Of a stretch of DNA of 64,000 bases, positions 44,955-55,227 are shown one piece after another. The notes below the pieces were generated by a model. The model saw only the letters and a program-made list of their open reading frames with translations. It ran no database searches and was not told where the DNA came from. The translations under genes were made by a program, and so were the position numbers. The stretch comes from Megaustenia siamemsis (Eukaryota; Mollusca; Gastropoda; Stylommatophora; Ariophantidae). Each line of letters begins with the position of its first letter. Positions within the stretch are counted from its first letter, which is position 1. The stretch is from positions 101,358,064 to 101,422,063 of the forward strand of contig JAVIAB010000092.1 of NCBI GenBank assembly GCA_032433765.1. The letters run 5' to 3'.

Positions 44955-45760
44955 CGGCGAGAGCTCACCCCGACCATGGCGCCGAGAGGTTGAGAGGTCA
45001 ACGAGAGGTCACCGGGTATCCCGACATGAAATATCACGGTTAACTCCCCCTCCGCCGCACGCGTTATGCGCGCGGGGCGCCGCCCTATATATCTTCGTTA
45101 ATTTAGCTCCTAAATGCGGGTCAATCTTTCTCTACTACTAGCTAGCTGTCAGGTACCAACAAAAGCATCACGATTCACCTGTCTCATTCAGCCTCTAATT
45201 ATGTGATCGCCTGTAGCATAGTGGTAAGTGTCTGGCCTGGCACGCCGTAGACCCGTGTTCGAAATCAGATGGAGACTGTTTTTTTTAAATAATTCGGAAT
45301 TTTAAAAATACGGAGCGCCGAGGTCACGCCGACAGACACCCCCAGTCAACATCCCGACACGAAATGTCACAGTTAAAAAATAATTCGGAATTTTTAAAAT
45401 ACGGAGCGCCGAGGTCACGCCGACAGACACCCCCAGTCAACATCCCGACACGAAATGTTACAGTTAACTCCCCCTGCGCCTACAGTACATTAGGCGCCCA
45501 GAAGAAACCTCATTATGAGAAACCTGATGTTGTATAATCTACTAACCTATCACTATCGCTCAAGTACACCAAAGTCAGCCTATACCAAACATAAACACGT
45601 CACTTCCGGGGTCACCGGGACTAGAGGTCAACACCTCGAAACGAGCTATCATGGTTAACTCCCCCTGCACCTACGGTACATTAGGTGCGCCGCGCACCTA
45701 CTATATATCTTTGTTAATTTACGGTCCAAATGCGGGTCAAATCCTTCCTGATATACTACT
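44955..45760. repeat. right terminal domain of the palindrome
   Basis: Mirror of 35501-36305 with only a few differences (for example AACCGTGAT versus ATCCGTGAT on comparison strands; 8 versus 9 bases in an A/T run near 45280). Confidence 0.9.
45207..45275 (+). other. tRNA-like sequence with A and B boxes in right arm
   Basis: TGTAGCATAGTGGTAAGTG fits box A, and CCGTGTTCGAAATC fits box B, at normal spacing. A CTGGC/GCCGT-type stem with loop CTGGCAC would place GGC (Ala) as anticodon. The 3' acceptor half is not clean, so this is more likely a SINE head captured by the element, or a Pol III promoter, than a working tRNA. It is present once per arm and nowhere else in this window. Confidence 0.55.
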
Positions 45761-46025
45761 GAGGACCAATGAGAAAATTATTGTGGAGATATTGTACTTG
45801 GTAGTTGTGAGAGGAAGACCAATGAGAAAATTATTGTGGAGATATGGTACTTGGTAGATGTGAGAGGAAGACCAATGAGAAAATTTTTTTGGAGATATGG
45901 TACTTGGTAGATGTGAGAGGAAGACCATTGAGAAAATTACTGTGGAGATATGGTAATTAGTAGATGTGAGTTCGAAGACCAAGGAGAAAATTATTGTGGA
46001 GATATGGTACTTGGTAGATGTGAGA
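45761..46025. repeat. 53-bp array, right part, about 5 units
   Basis: Resumes with GAGGACCAATGAGAAAATTA in the same orientation as the left part. Confidence 0.93.
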
Positions 46026-46249
46026 TAAGTACAAAGACGTTGGTGGGCTTTTCCTTTGACAAGTAGCAGACTAAGGGCATCTTGCACAAGACAGAGACAA
46101 CTTTCAGAGTGGGTTTTATGGCAGCTGGGTTCCAACAGAAACAATGCAAGAAGGTGATGTGGGCCCGGTATTTGAGAATTTATTTTAAGTGCTTAAGGTT
46201 TTATTGTATTTATTATATTACATAATATATTGTTATAGAAAGTAAAGAA

Positions 46250-46500
46250 AAAGTAAAGAGCCCCCGCCATGCCAAGTGGCGTATAGGAAATATAGTGTTA
46301 TTGACCATATATTTTACAGACCTTCGGCACATGATTTTTGGGGTAATGTGGTCGGTATTACGCCCGTGTCGATATACTTTCCCAGAAAAAAATCAGGTGC
46401 CCATTCAAGGCTGGGTAAACCCGAAAGCAGTTGGTTGGGATCGGACCCTACCTTTTGTCCTTTGTAGTCCAGTTCACTAACCGCTGAGCTATCGCGGCCC
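46250..46500 (-). mobile_element. SINE-1
   Basis: Antisense copy with box A (GCGATAGCTCAGCGG) and a worn box B (GGTCCGATCCCAAC), same body and tail. ATATATT occurs near both ends but sits in AT-rich sequence, so the duplication is uncertain. Confidence 0.9.
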
Positions 46501-46566
46501 CATATATTATTTTAGTAATTAATAAATAATAATAAATAAATTATATTATATTATGTAATAAATAAT

Positions 46567-47001
46567 ACAGTATTATTATATGGCTGTGAAACATGGAGAA
46601 CAACAGAAATGACAATCATAAAGATACAGACTTTCATTAACGGATGCTTACGCAGGATAAAAGGATGGAAATGGCAGGACAAAATCACTAACATAGAAGT
46701 ATGGAAATGTACCAGTCAAATACCTGTGGAGAAAGAGATACAGCGAAGACGATGGCGCTGGATAGGTCACAAACTGCGGAAGACAACTGAGAGTATTACA
46801 CAACAGACCCTTTTTTGGAACCCCCAAGGAAAAGGACAAAGAGGAAGACCAAGATATTCTTGGAGAAGACAGATGGAAGCAAAGATGAAGATGATGGGGA
46901 GAGGATGGAATGAACTAAAAAGAATGGCAAGAAACAGAACGGCTTAGAAAGTGTTTGTTGAATACCTATGCTCCACAGGGATCTGAAAAGGTAGAATAAG
47001 A
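46567..47001 (+). mobile_element. LINE reverse transcriptase C-terminal fragment, best-preserved frame
   Basis: Open frame runs from about 46567 as TVLLYGCETWRTTEM, then CLRRIKGWKWQDKITN, EKEIQRRRWRWIGHKLRK, LFWNPQGKGQRGRPRYSW, EAKMKMMGRGWNELKRMARN and RTA, then a TAG at 46945. Beyond it KVFVEYLCSTGI follows in the same frame, so the TAG probably replaced a tryptophan codon; a TGA follows. These are the conserved tail boxes of a non-LTR element, possibly RTE-like. The palm domain with YADD is not present upstream, so this is a 5'-truncated dead copy. Confidence 0.88.
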
Positions 47002-47269
47002 AGTATGGTATAGTTTACCATAATTATATTTCTAAGTTAGTTACTTGAAACGCGTGTACAGTTGAAATGTGTACATTGCTGAAATGCGTCTATTGGTGAC
47101 ACATATGTACAGTTGAACAGGAACTAATAACGTGACTTGTAAAATCAAAGCATATTAATGATTTTAGTATTGGAACAAGTGTTTGAAAAGTACAATCGCT
47201 TACCACGGAAGAATACAATACAATATGATTATTTTTATTATGTTATGTTATGTTAATTTCACGTCGCTG

Positions 47270-47390
47270 CACTCCGGATACTCTCATAGGTGCTCCGATC
47301 TTCTCTAAATACTGGAAACTCTGATGAAAACCCTAACCCATCTGCACGAACTCCGTTGAACAGCCCTGGAACAGTCTATCAATTGTACAG
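47270..47390 (+). repeat. interspersed repeat R6, copy 2
   Basis: Matches 18250-18375 in order and strand (GCACTCCGGATACTCTCATA, GATCTTCTC, TGCACGAACTCCG). Confidence 0.6.
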
Positions 47391-47586
47391 ATGCGTTAGT
47401 GGTTAGATTTCAGTGCATGAAACAAAGCTTAAGAGTAACATCATCTACTGAATTCTACCGTTCTCATTTTCAGATCTAACAGACCGGGGACGAGACTGCC
47501 AGACCTGGCTTGTGCCAACAGCATATTTTAATAATTTACATTTGTATTTTTGTTACTGTACTTTTATTTTGGACACTTCTTTACAA

Positions 47587-48062
47587 TAATGATCATCATC
47601 ATCGAGTGCCATCTTTGCAACGAAGGTTGGCTACCATGGAGCGCCATTCTGCTCTGTCACTTGCTTTGATGGTGCAGGTTGTTATAGGCTGGTTTGTCCA
47701 TCTTTTGATGTTACTCGTCCATGTTAGTCTAGGTCTGCCTCTGCCTCTTTTACCTTGTATTTTCCCCTCCAGGATTACTTTTAGTAGGTTGTTGTGTCTT
47801 TTAACATGGCCAAAAAATTGTATTTGTCTTGTTTCAATTATGTTTAGTAGTTCTCTTTTCAGTTTTAGTTGTTTTAAGACTTCATCGTTTGTTTTCTTTT
47901 CATTCCACCCAATTCTACCTATTCTTCTATATATCCACATTTCAAAGACTTCAATTCTCTGTTCTGTTTTCTTGTCTAATGTCCATGTCTCTGCACCACA
48001 TAGTAATGTTGAGAAGACATAACATTTTGCTATTCTTTAGTTTTAACCCTGGTGTTATTTGT
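47587..48062 (-). mobile_element. LINE-A reverse transcriptase C-terminal fragment and 3' end
   Basis: Minus-strand translation gives LLCGAETWTLDKKTEQRIEV, a frameshift, IYRRIGRIGW, KTNDEVLKQLKLKRELLN, TRQIQFFGHVKRHNNLLKVI, LEGKIQGKRGRGRPRLTW, TSNIKRWTNQPITTCTIKA, RAEWRSMVANLRC and ends at the ATGATGATG-type tail. It retains the FFGHVKR and RGRGRPRLTW boxes that are damaged in the 4.4-kb copy. A SINE-1 lies 33 bases beyond its upstream edge. Confidence 0.88.
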
Positions 48063-48094
48063 TTTGACAATCTTCATGACAATAATAATAGTAA

Positions 48095-48350
48095 AGTTAA
48101 AGTAAAGTACCCCCCTCACGCCAAGTGGCGCATAGGGAAATATGGTGTTAGTGACCCTATATTTTACATACTTTCAGCACATGATTTTTGGGGTAATGTG
48201 GTCGGTATTACGCCCGTGCTGCTTTACTTTCCCAGAAAAAAATCCGGTACCCATTTAAGGCTGCGTGAACCCAGAAGCCGTCGGTTGGGATCGAACCCTG
48301 TCCCTTGTCCTTTGTAGTCCAGTTCACTAACCACTGTGCTATCGCGGCTC
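48095..48350 (-). mobile_element. SINE-1, full-length, with target-site duplication
   Basis: GACAATAATAATAGTAA at 48078-48094 and 48351-48367. Good box A (CGATAGCACAGTGG) and box B (GGGTTCGATCCCAAC) on the minus strand. Part of the duplication is simple (AAT)n, so its length is uncertain. Confidence 0.93.
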
Positions 48351-48952
48351 GACAATAATAATAGTAATAATAAATTATATTTCTTATGAAGAAGTATGCA
48401 CAATGGGAAAAAAATAATAGAATCATTGAAAGATAACAGTAACTAGTATTATTACTATGAAACAGCGTAGCCTGAAATGGTACGTATGTGTGTTAAGCTT
48501 TCAAGACTGGCTAAAATAATAGTGCAGAAAACTGATTAGTGGGTTTAAAGAAGGCAGTAATACTTAGAGTTGGGAGGACAACAGCAACAAGCAGGCAGGA
48601 CTAATTCACCGAATCTCATACAACAGTGAAGTTGGTACGGGTGAAAACAATAACAGTAGATATATATTCACATCTGATATGCAACGGTTAGGGGATGGCA
48701 ATAGTCAAGTTGAAAATGATAAATATCAGGTTACAACAAGAAAAGGTAGATAAACAAAACTAAAAGCTACAGTTATATTCTAAATAAAAGCAACGCTATA
48801 CAACTGGCTTGTCTACGCAAAATGCAATACTTTCTCTCTACAATACTTCACAGTAAATGCAGTAGAACAAAACAAAAATAATAATATCATAATGATGATA
48901 GAATTTAACAATTTGTAAGTGAAGGCTACATAAAAGACAAATAAGTAAGTAA
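48351..48952. other. no gene seen
   Basis: AT-rich; nothing recognised. Confidence 0.5.
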
Positions 48953-49196
48953 GTAAAGAGCCACGTCACGCCAAGTGGCGTATAAGGAATATGGTGTTAG
49001 TGACATTAATATTTATAGACTGTCTGGACATAATTTTTGAGTTAATGTGATCGGTATTACACCCGTGCTGATTTACTTTCCCAGAAAAATGTCGGTACCC
49101 ATTTAAGGCTGGGTGAACATGAAAGTCATCGATCAGGATCGAACCTCTAGTCCTTTGTAGTCTAGTTCATTAACGACTGAGCTATCGCGGCTCCCC
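48953..49196 (-). mobile_element. SINE-1, diverged copy
   Basis: Box A (GGAGCCGCGATAGCTCAGTC) is intact; box B region is shortened (GAGGTTCGATCCTGATC). The flanks AAGACAAATAAGTAA and AAGAAGCAAATAAATAA look like a worn duplication. Confidence 0.9.
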
Positions 49197-49598
49197 AAGA
49201 AGCAAATAAATAAATCAGCAACTAAATTCAAAGCTTACAAACATTAAAGAAGACAATGAACAAAGCTTAATAATGAGCAATCGCATAATTTATACCCGTT
49301 ATTTAGGTATAGAAAGTAGTTTCGTAAGAAAAAAAAATCGTGATAAATGTTACTTTTCACTTGGGCTCTGCTTTCTTCTTGACCGCACATGATCTATTCA
49401 ACCTTAGACTATATCTTTCAGGTTCTTTTGGACAATAATTGCTTTTTTACAAAACATATGATAATAAACATTATTGGTATAAGGCCGATCTAGTTCAAGC
49501 TGCTGAGCCAAGATTGGAGTTGAGAATCACCGAGCTTTAATGAGGTCTGTCCAGATCTCGGTGGTTGTGCTGAGTCGTCAGTTTTTAACACACAATGT
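49197..49598. other. no gene seen
   Basis: Nothing recognised. Confidence 0.5.
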
Positions 49599-49672
49599 AA
49601 TTCTATTCTATTCTATTCTATTCTATTCTATTCTATTCTATTCTATTCTATTCTATTCTATTCTATTCTATT
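49599..49672. repeat. (TTCTA)n microsatellite
   Basis: About 15 perfect five-base units, directly left of R8. Confidence 0.97.
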
Positions 49673-49682
49673 CTCTCCATGG

Positions 49683-49912
49683 ACCCAGTTTCATTACAGT
49701 AAGGAATTCTCCATATCATCTCCACGACTTGTCACAGCATTTCCCAAAATTCATCGGTAAATTCTGTTGTCAAGGTCATTCCGTGCACGTCCTACTTGAT
49801 TGCACAGGCGACGATTTCAAACATCCTGAACGGCCTCTTACAAGAGCGGCAGGTAACTGTGGCTTTATTCTTTTCTACTCTCACTGTGGAGGCCCCGGTA
49901 GCCACACAGACT
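49683..49912 (+). repeat. interspersed repeat R8, copy 2
   Basis: Aligns with 11566-11795, better preserved. One frame (part of 49540-49920) is open, but the other copy has stops in that frame. Confidence 0.65.
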
Positions 49913-50315
49913 GCAGCTAATTCAATCTGCTATGAATCAAAGGAATAAGACGAACAAAGAAATCCCTTCCTGGGTAGCACAGGCAAGTATGGTTTGTCTA
50001 AAGCTAACAATAATAATAATACAATATCGAGCACGATTACGAAAGCAAGACGCATGAACTTTAGACAAAAAAGACAGACTGACTCATGAAGAATGTTTTC
50101 ATTTATTTAATTTATAGAGAGAGGACAAACAAAGTGGTCTCGGCGATTTATGAAAATGAAACCCAATTTAGTGATCACAACAGCACGTAGTACGGTTCTA
50201 GGACACAATGGAAGAGCGTACAGACGACAGTTACAGAAATACTGCCACAGCAATGTGAATTTACGTCAGTGAGACACAATACAGTACGAGCGTGAGTATA
50301 TATAAGTATGTATGC

Positions 50316-50379
<64 letters not shown>

Positions 50380-50438
50380 CCAAATACATAAATACACGAT
50401 GCTTTTTTTTATTTATAGAAAGGCATATCGGAACTCAT
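49913..50438. other. no gene; (TA)n at 50317-50378
   Basis: Nothing recognised apart from the TA microsatellite. ATATCGGAACTC at 50425-50436 is the left target-site copy of the next SINE-1. Confidence 0.6.
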
Positions 50439-50692
50439 GGGAGCCGCGATAGTGGTTAGTGAACTGGACTACAAAGGTCAAGGGATAGGGTTAGATCCCA
50501 ACCGACGGCTTCCGGGTTCACCCAACCTTTAATGGGTACCGGATTTTTTTCTGGGAATGTGAAGCGGCACGGGCGTAATACCGACCACATTACCCCAAAA
50601 ATCATGTGCTGAAGGTCAGTAAAATTTATGGTCACTAACACCATATACCCTATGCGTCACTTGGCGTGACGGGGGTACTTCACTTTACTTTT
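50439..50692 (+). mobile_element. SINE-1, with 12-bp target-site duplication
   Basis: ATATCGGAACTC at 50425-50436 and 50693-50704. Head GGGAGCCGCGATAGTGGTTA has lost CTCA inside box A, which should weaken its Pol III promoter. Body and tail are close to consensus. Confidence 0.94.
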
Positions 50693-50704
50693 ATATCGGA
50701 ACTC

Positions 50705-51385
50705 GATCAGGACATCTAATAAGACAATAAAATCCTGATATACCAAGCTTCTGAAGTTCTAATATAGTTATTTTGTTGGATGTTTTTATATTTCTCAAAT
50801 TATATCATGATGAATTGGATCTCCAAGATGGCGGATCTAGTCCACGTCCTCCCGATTGCTGCAGAAAGTGCACCCAGGGTCTGATTAAATTCGGATTTCC
50901 TTCGCACTTTTCTGCGTTAAAGTCAAAATGATGATATACTCAATACATCTGTGTCGCTAAAGCGAGGTCGTAGGCCGACAACAGTCCGTTTTTGACAAAT
51001 CAAGTGCTGTGAACGAGACCTTCCACCGTCTAGACTTGATCTGCACTTTACGTCACATTGATGCTGTTCATGACCGTTGTTGGCATTCTTTGACGCAAGT
51101 TATTTCCATGTTACACATTAATGTAAACTACTTCGTCAGCCGCAGTTTTGTCTCTTTGGGGAAGTTGTTTCGCGTTTTGTTCGTCGTGGGCTGCTTACAC
51201 TAGAGTAATTATACACAAATCTAAAGGGAGCGAGATTATTAGTGTCCGGCGACATTGTTATGTGCCACGTCACGTAAATGGTCCCCTAACCGGTCGTGCG
51301 CAAATCTTACGGTTTGCTGTTTGATGTGCGACGGGGAAAATTGACGATGAATGTTCGGAATTGGAGTCATCAACGATGGCCTAAC
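50705..51385. other. no gene seen
   Basis: Moderate GC content. Frames at 51009-51203 and 51296-51532 show no domain. It may be the upstream part of repeat R9. Confidence 0.5.
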
Positions 51386-51830
51386 ACCATCAAGTGCTAC
51401 GACGATCATCGTTTTCAAGAGGACAAGACTTACCGGTATATGGGGATTGGCGGCGGGAACAGTTGGAGGCTGTGCATGAAAAGTGTTCCTTGTTGCAGTT
51501 TCCTCACATTACAAGTCGCATGTCTGTGTTAGTCACCTCTAGTGACTCGGGCAGATGGTGCTCGTAAACCTGGGAGGGCCGACCATCTAAGGGCAGAATC
51601 CCCCTACGGAAAAGATCATATGCTGCCTTGCAAGAAGATTGGGGACAATCAAAGGCTAAGGAAAGCAAACCTGAACAAAATGCTGGCTGAAATCGGATGC
51701 ACTGGGCCACTGGCGCAGAACACAGTGCAACGTATTTAACAGGTATTCAAGCGGAGTGGATCTAACAGGCTCAAACAGACAGCTGTCTTCGTGCGAGAGT
51801 CTGGAGTCCTACTCTGATTGAATCCTGATC

Positions 51831-51833
<3 letters not shown>
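51386..51833 (+). mobile_element. composite repeat R9, short-VNTR copy
   Basis: Two joined segments. 51390-51510 matches 5895-6012. 51510-51833 matches the reverse complement of 56272-56640: TCGGGCAGATGGTGCTCGTA, GGGAGGGCCGAC, GGGCAGAATCCCCCTA, GCACTGGGCCACTGGCGCAG, ACACAGTGCAACG and ACTCTGATTGAA. It ends in GATCGCA followed by a (GA)n tract, as does the other copy, so (GA)n looks like its native 3' tail. The class is unknown; a non-LTR-mobilised element fits. Confidence 0.7.

Positions 51834-51896
<63 letters not shown>
51834..51896. repeat. (GA)n tract at the end of R9
   Basis: About 30 GA dinucleotides, mirrored by the (CT)n at 56237-56271 next to the antisense copy. Confidence 0.95.
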
Positions 51897-51900
<4 letters not shown>

Positions 51901-52224
51901 TATCATATAATTAACTGTATTTATATTTGTATTATGAAACTGAAACGAAAATTCGGGAATTGAGTGACTTGTAGAGATCTTTGCTTATAACGCATTAAAT
52001 ACAACTTAAAACAATACAAAGTCAAATGTGTACATAGCATTGTACATTCTTGCTGTATTCTCGACCGTCTGTTATAAAATCACATTATCATAGTGAATTA
52101 GCGGCATGACTCTATTACCATTAAAAGGCTGTAAAAGTTTACTGGAACACGCTCCGGACCGTTCCGGATAAAGCAGCCCACTATTACAGTGCATCACGTT
52201 TCTGATTGCTTATATCGTTATTCG
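51897..52224. other. no gene seen
   Basis: Nothing recognised. Confidence 0.5.
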
Positions 52225-52430
52225 AAGATGGTCTAGAAGTGAGACTTCGACATTTCGATAACCAGGCTCCGGGATTCGAATTTCACCACTGGGTTTTGAC
52301 ATTTTTTTTTCTAAAATTCGAATCCGTGGATTTCTCTTGGCTCTCCCCTCTCTCACCAAGATCTTTGGGTAGTGAGATCACATAACCCTCTCTGATGATA
52401 GCGAACACACAGGAGGTCCCGTGTGTACTT
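52225..52430 (+). mobile_element. possible SINE-5
   Basis: GATGGTCTAGAAGTGAGACT resembles box A and CTCCGGGATTCGAATTTCAC resembles box B, with a CGACATTTCGATAACCAGG anticodon-region between them. A T-run and a body containing TTTGGGTAGTGAGATCACAT follow. Only one copy here, so tentative. Confidence 0.45.
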
Positions 52431-52956
52431 TGCTCAAGCTAAATAACTCTTGGTGGTTAAAAATGGAAATTAATAAGTTTTAACAGTCTCACTCAGGACA
52501 CAATTGTTAAGTAAATTCAACGCAGCCCGAAAGGGGGATGCGTCGGGTCGAAAACGTAGGTATTGAGATTGTTGTAAATTAATGCCACAACTCATCCACG
52601 CCCACTTCAAGGCTGCAGGCTGAACAAGAAAAAAGAACATATTGTTTGTTCTCACTTTTTGCTGATGTTTTCTCGGTCTTTCTCTTCTCACATATTACGT
52701 TGATTGCTTTGTGGAATGTATGCTGTTTTAATTTCATAACATTTTCCATTTTAATCTATATGTTTTCGGTTATAGCCGTTGCCTCCCCGACAACTATAGC
52801 AAATATCGAATATGCCCATAATGCCGGATATACATACTTTATTATAACATTCTAAAGCTGTAGCTTTAAACGTTATATATTGTTCTCTGTGTTCTACATA
52901 TTGTCAGCTTTATAATAATCACACACAATTACTCCTATCTGCTCATTCATATAAAA
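52431..52956. other. no gene seen
   Basis: GAAAGGGGGATGCGTCGGGT with CGAAAACGT near 52539 resembles a retroelement 3' tail. Frames at 52646-52855 are unsupported. Confidence 0.45.
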
Positions 52957-53100
52957 TATGAGTACCTCCGAAGACGGAGTTATCTGCCTGTGCGGCGAGG
53001 GACCCCTGTGCACACGGTTGCCAGGGAAAAATGGATTAACACTTAAAATTCAGTTCCTAGTCTCCAGGGACTTCGTCAGAGGTCAAAGTTGGCGAACGAC
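52957..53100 (+). mobile_element. SINE-3, 5'-truncated copy
   Basis: ATGAGTACCTCCGAAGACGG, TGTGCGGCGAGGGACC, GGTTGCCAGGGAAAAA and ACTTCGTCAGAGGTCAAAG match the 3' half of SINE-3. The tRNA-like head is missing. It runs into a (TA)n tract. Confidence 0.82.
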
Positions 53101-53106
53101 AATATA

Positions 53107-53160
<54 letters not shown>
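53101..53160. repeat. (TA)n microsatellite
   Basis: TA run with one CA interruption, ending in (TG)n. Confidence 0.96.
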
Positions 53161-53162
<2 letters not shown>

Positions 53163-53567
53163 ATAAAAATGAGGTAACATACAGAGTTAAGTAAGGAATA
53201 CCTTACCATACCATACCATTTAAAAGAATTGTGTTTGTTGTATTTAAATTTTGTTCAACAGTTCTTTCTACATTTTCAGCTGTTTCAGACCTATATTTGT
53301 TTTATTAACTTGGCTGGCTTCTCTCACTTGACAAGATAAACGGAGGTTTGACATCGTTCAGTTGAGCTAAACATAAGGATCATAATATCATTAATGAAAC
53401 TGTAATAATGTGACTACGGGAATCAGGCTTGGCACAACAATATAGATGATTGAGGAAAGTGTTTTACCAGGAATGATGAACATATATGATTGTTGTCCTA
53501 TTTATTTAACGGTACCTATTAGGAAATGCAGTAAGCAATTATTTTCGAAAATGTTAATTGTCAAGAA
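53161..53567. other. no gene seen
   Basis: Nothing recognised. Confidence 0.5.
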
Positions 53568-53818
53568 AGCAACCAACCAATCAACCGATCCAACCAGGTC
53601 ACCCACCAAAGCAACCAACTAACAAACCGACAGACCAATCGTCCATCCATCTATGATCCAACCGACCGACCAACCAACCGACCGACCAACCAATCATCCA
53701 TCCATCGATCAAACCAACCATCGAACCATGTAACTTATCAACCACCAATAGAGAAAACCAACCAACAAATTAACAACCAATAACCACCCAACAAACCAAC
53801 AAAGAAACCACCTAACAT
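53568..53818. repeat. degenerate (CCAA)n/(CCGA)n tract
   Basis: Runs of CAACCAACC, ATCCATCCATC and ACCGACCGACC without a strict period; pyrimidine/purine-biased cryptic simple sequence. Confidence 0.85.
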
Positions 53819-54659
53819 TTTTCATTCCGAGATAACGGGAACTTCCAATAAATCAAGTACAGAAAAATGCGGCTTAAAAGGCTCAGCTACGAGTGCTTTA
53901 AAAAAAAATATCAACACAAGCGATGCATTTTCTTGAAATAAGACGGATCACTACAAGTTACTTTGGAATTGATTATTTTAACACAAACCGTTGATTGATC
54001 TTTACAAACGACCTTGAGGACGCGCCTCATACTTTTTAAAAATGGTTTGTTGTAACATTATGGGTGAAAATCGAAGGTATTTGTGCTCTTCATTGCACAA
54101 TGGACAAACGTTATAGTTCTCAGATTATTCATCCCAGCGTGCAGCACTGTGGCCAAACGTTAGTGAAAGCAATGAACATGGTTTTATCATTGTGTTGACC
54201 TTCGACAATTAAACACTACAAATAGGAACCTTACCTGTTCTAGTATTCGAGGCATGTCTACACAATATGGACACATCTGTGTCAACATCCAGTAAAAATT
54301 GGACTTTTCTACATCGTGTATTTTGTACATAACACACGTGGTTTCATTGTATGAGTCGGAAATAGTATCAGACGTAAAATGTTAAAAGCATTACGTGGTT
54401 TTGTTAATGGGAAATGTACAACAAACACCAATCAGCAAAATAGGAACAATGCTGGAATGAACTTTTGGAGTTACCACAAACACATACCTATGTTTCATTG
54501 CTATATAGTAACGGATTGAGAAACTAAAACATACACGTGATAATAAGGTTACAGAACACGTAAATGGCAATTGCCAAGAAATAAGAATTTCTAAAGAGAA
54601 AGCAATTGAAACAATCATCAACAGACAAAGGAGATAACCAAATAAGAGAATATATCATA
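53819..54659. other. no gene seen
   Basis: AT-rich; frames at 54391-54712 are unsupported. Confidence 0.5.
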
Positions 54660-54796
54660 ACAAGTACCCTTTTAAAGCTGGGTGAACATGAAAGAATATC
54701 AAAATCAAACACGGCCTCTTGTCTCAGCAGCCTCTTGTCTCAGCAGCCTCTTGTCTCAGCAGCCTCTTGTCTCAGTCCACTAACCACTGCGGCTTT
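54660..54796 (-). mobile_element. SINE-1 head fragment with internal 16-bp expansion
   Basis: Antisense pieces GTACCCTTTTAAAGCTGGGT, GAACATGAAAG and AGTCCACTAACCACTG are SINE-1 head and middle. Between them four copies of CCTCTTGTCTCAGCAG (54712-54776) expand the stretch where SINE-1 normally has CCTCTTGTCC, next to box B. The head is truncated before GGGAGCC. Confidence 0.72.
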
Positions 54797-54994
54797 CAAT
54801 GAGTTGGGGAAGGTACATGTCACCTCACCTTGAAGTACATGAAGTACTCTAGTACCTTGAAGCTAAACGGTTTATTCAATTGCGATATTAATAAACGTCC
54901 TGGGTCAATCTTAACCTTTGTTATCTTGTTATTACGACGAGGAACCGGTCTTGTTGTTGTAAATGGTAGGTTAGACTCCTAGCAATAGTCGTTG

Positions 54995-55227
54995 AATAAT
55001 GAGTGTTAATGACTCAACTGTACTAAGCCTCAACTTCATGAGGCGAGATGGCCAGTTCGCTTCCTCGCTGTCTTTCCTTCTCAGAGAATAGCACTAGTAC
55101 CATTTCTAGAAGCTAGAGAAACCTTAAGAATCTCTTAAGTCAAAAAAAAAGTTTACATCTACTGGCATTTGAACTCCAGGCTGTCTGGTGGGCAAGTAAG
55201 TGTACAAACCACAACGCTCCGGGGCTA
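54995..55227 (-). mobile_element. possible SINE-6
   Basis: Minus strand reads CCCCGGAGCGTTGTGGTTTG (box A-like), then CCTGGAGTTCAAATGCCAG (box B), a T-run, and a body with CTCATGAAGTTGAGGCTTAG. Single copy here. Confidence 0.4.

Larger units (their letters stand above)
35501..45760. mobile_element. giant palindromic foldback-type element, 10,260 bp, no coding capacity seen
   Basis: Starts AGTAGTATATCAGGAAGG and ends with its reverse complement. GAGGAC lies at 35495-35500 and 45761-45766. Removing the element plus one GAGGAC restores a normal 53-bp array unit. Left arm is 35501-40716, spacer 40717-40743, right arm 40744-45760. Arms are colinear and nearly identical: I saw one base change, a one-base A-run difference and a missing satellite unit. 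The boundary is ambiguous by one base on each side (AGGA as a 4-base duplication with CAG...CTG ends is equally consistent). The AG...CT ends with a 6-base duplication resemble Polinton/Maverick elements; tandem repeats in long inverted arms resemble Foldback/Galileo elements. No transposase, integrase or polymerase frame is visible. Confidence 0.9.

Noticed and set aside
45207..45275. Functional tRNA-Ala gene
   Set aside because: Promoter boxes fit, but the acceptor stem is not convincing and the sequence is part of a mobile element.
35501..45760. Palindrome as an assembly or missed-adapter artefact
   Set aside because: Flanking array has the same orientation on both sides, a target duplication is present, the spacer is asymmetric and the arms differ by a satellite unit. 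A foldback artefact would mirror the flanks and match exactly.
46567..47001. Functional retrotransposon gene
   Set aside because: Only the tail of the reverse transcriptase is present, and two in-frame stops interrupt conserved residues.
51009..51532. Possible short host genes of 64 and 78 codons
   Set aside because: No domain, no splice or start context. The second overlaps repeat R9, which has other copies.
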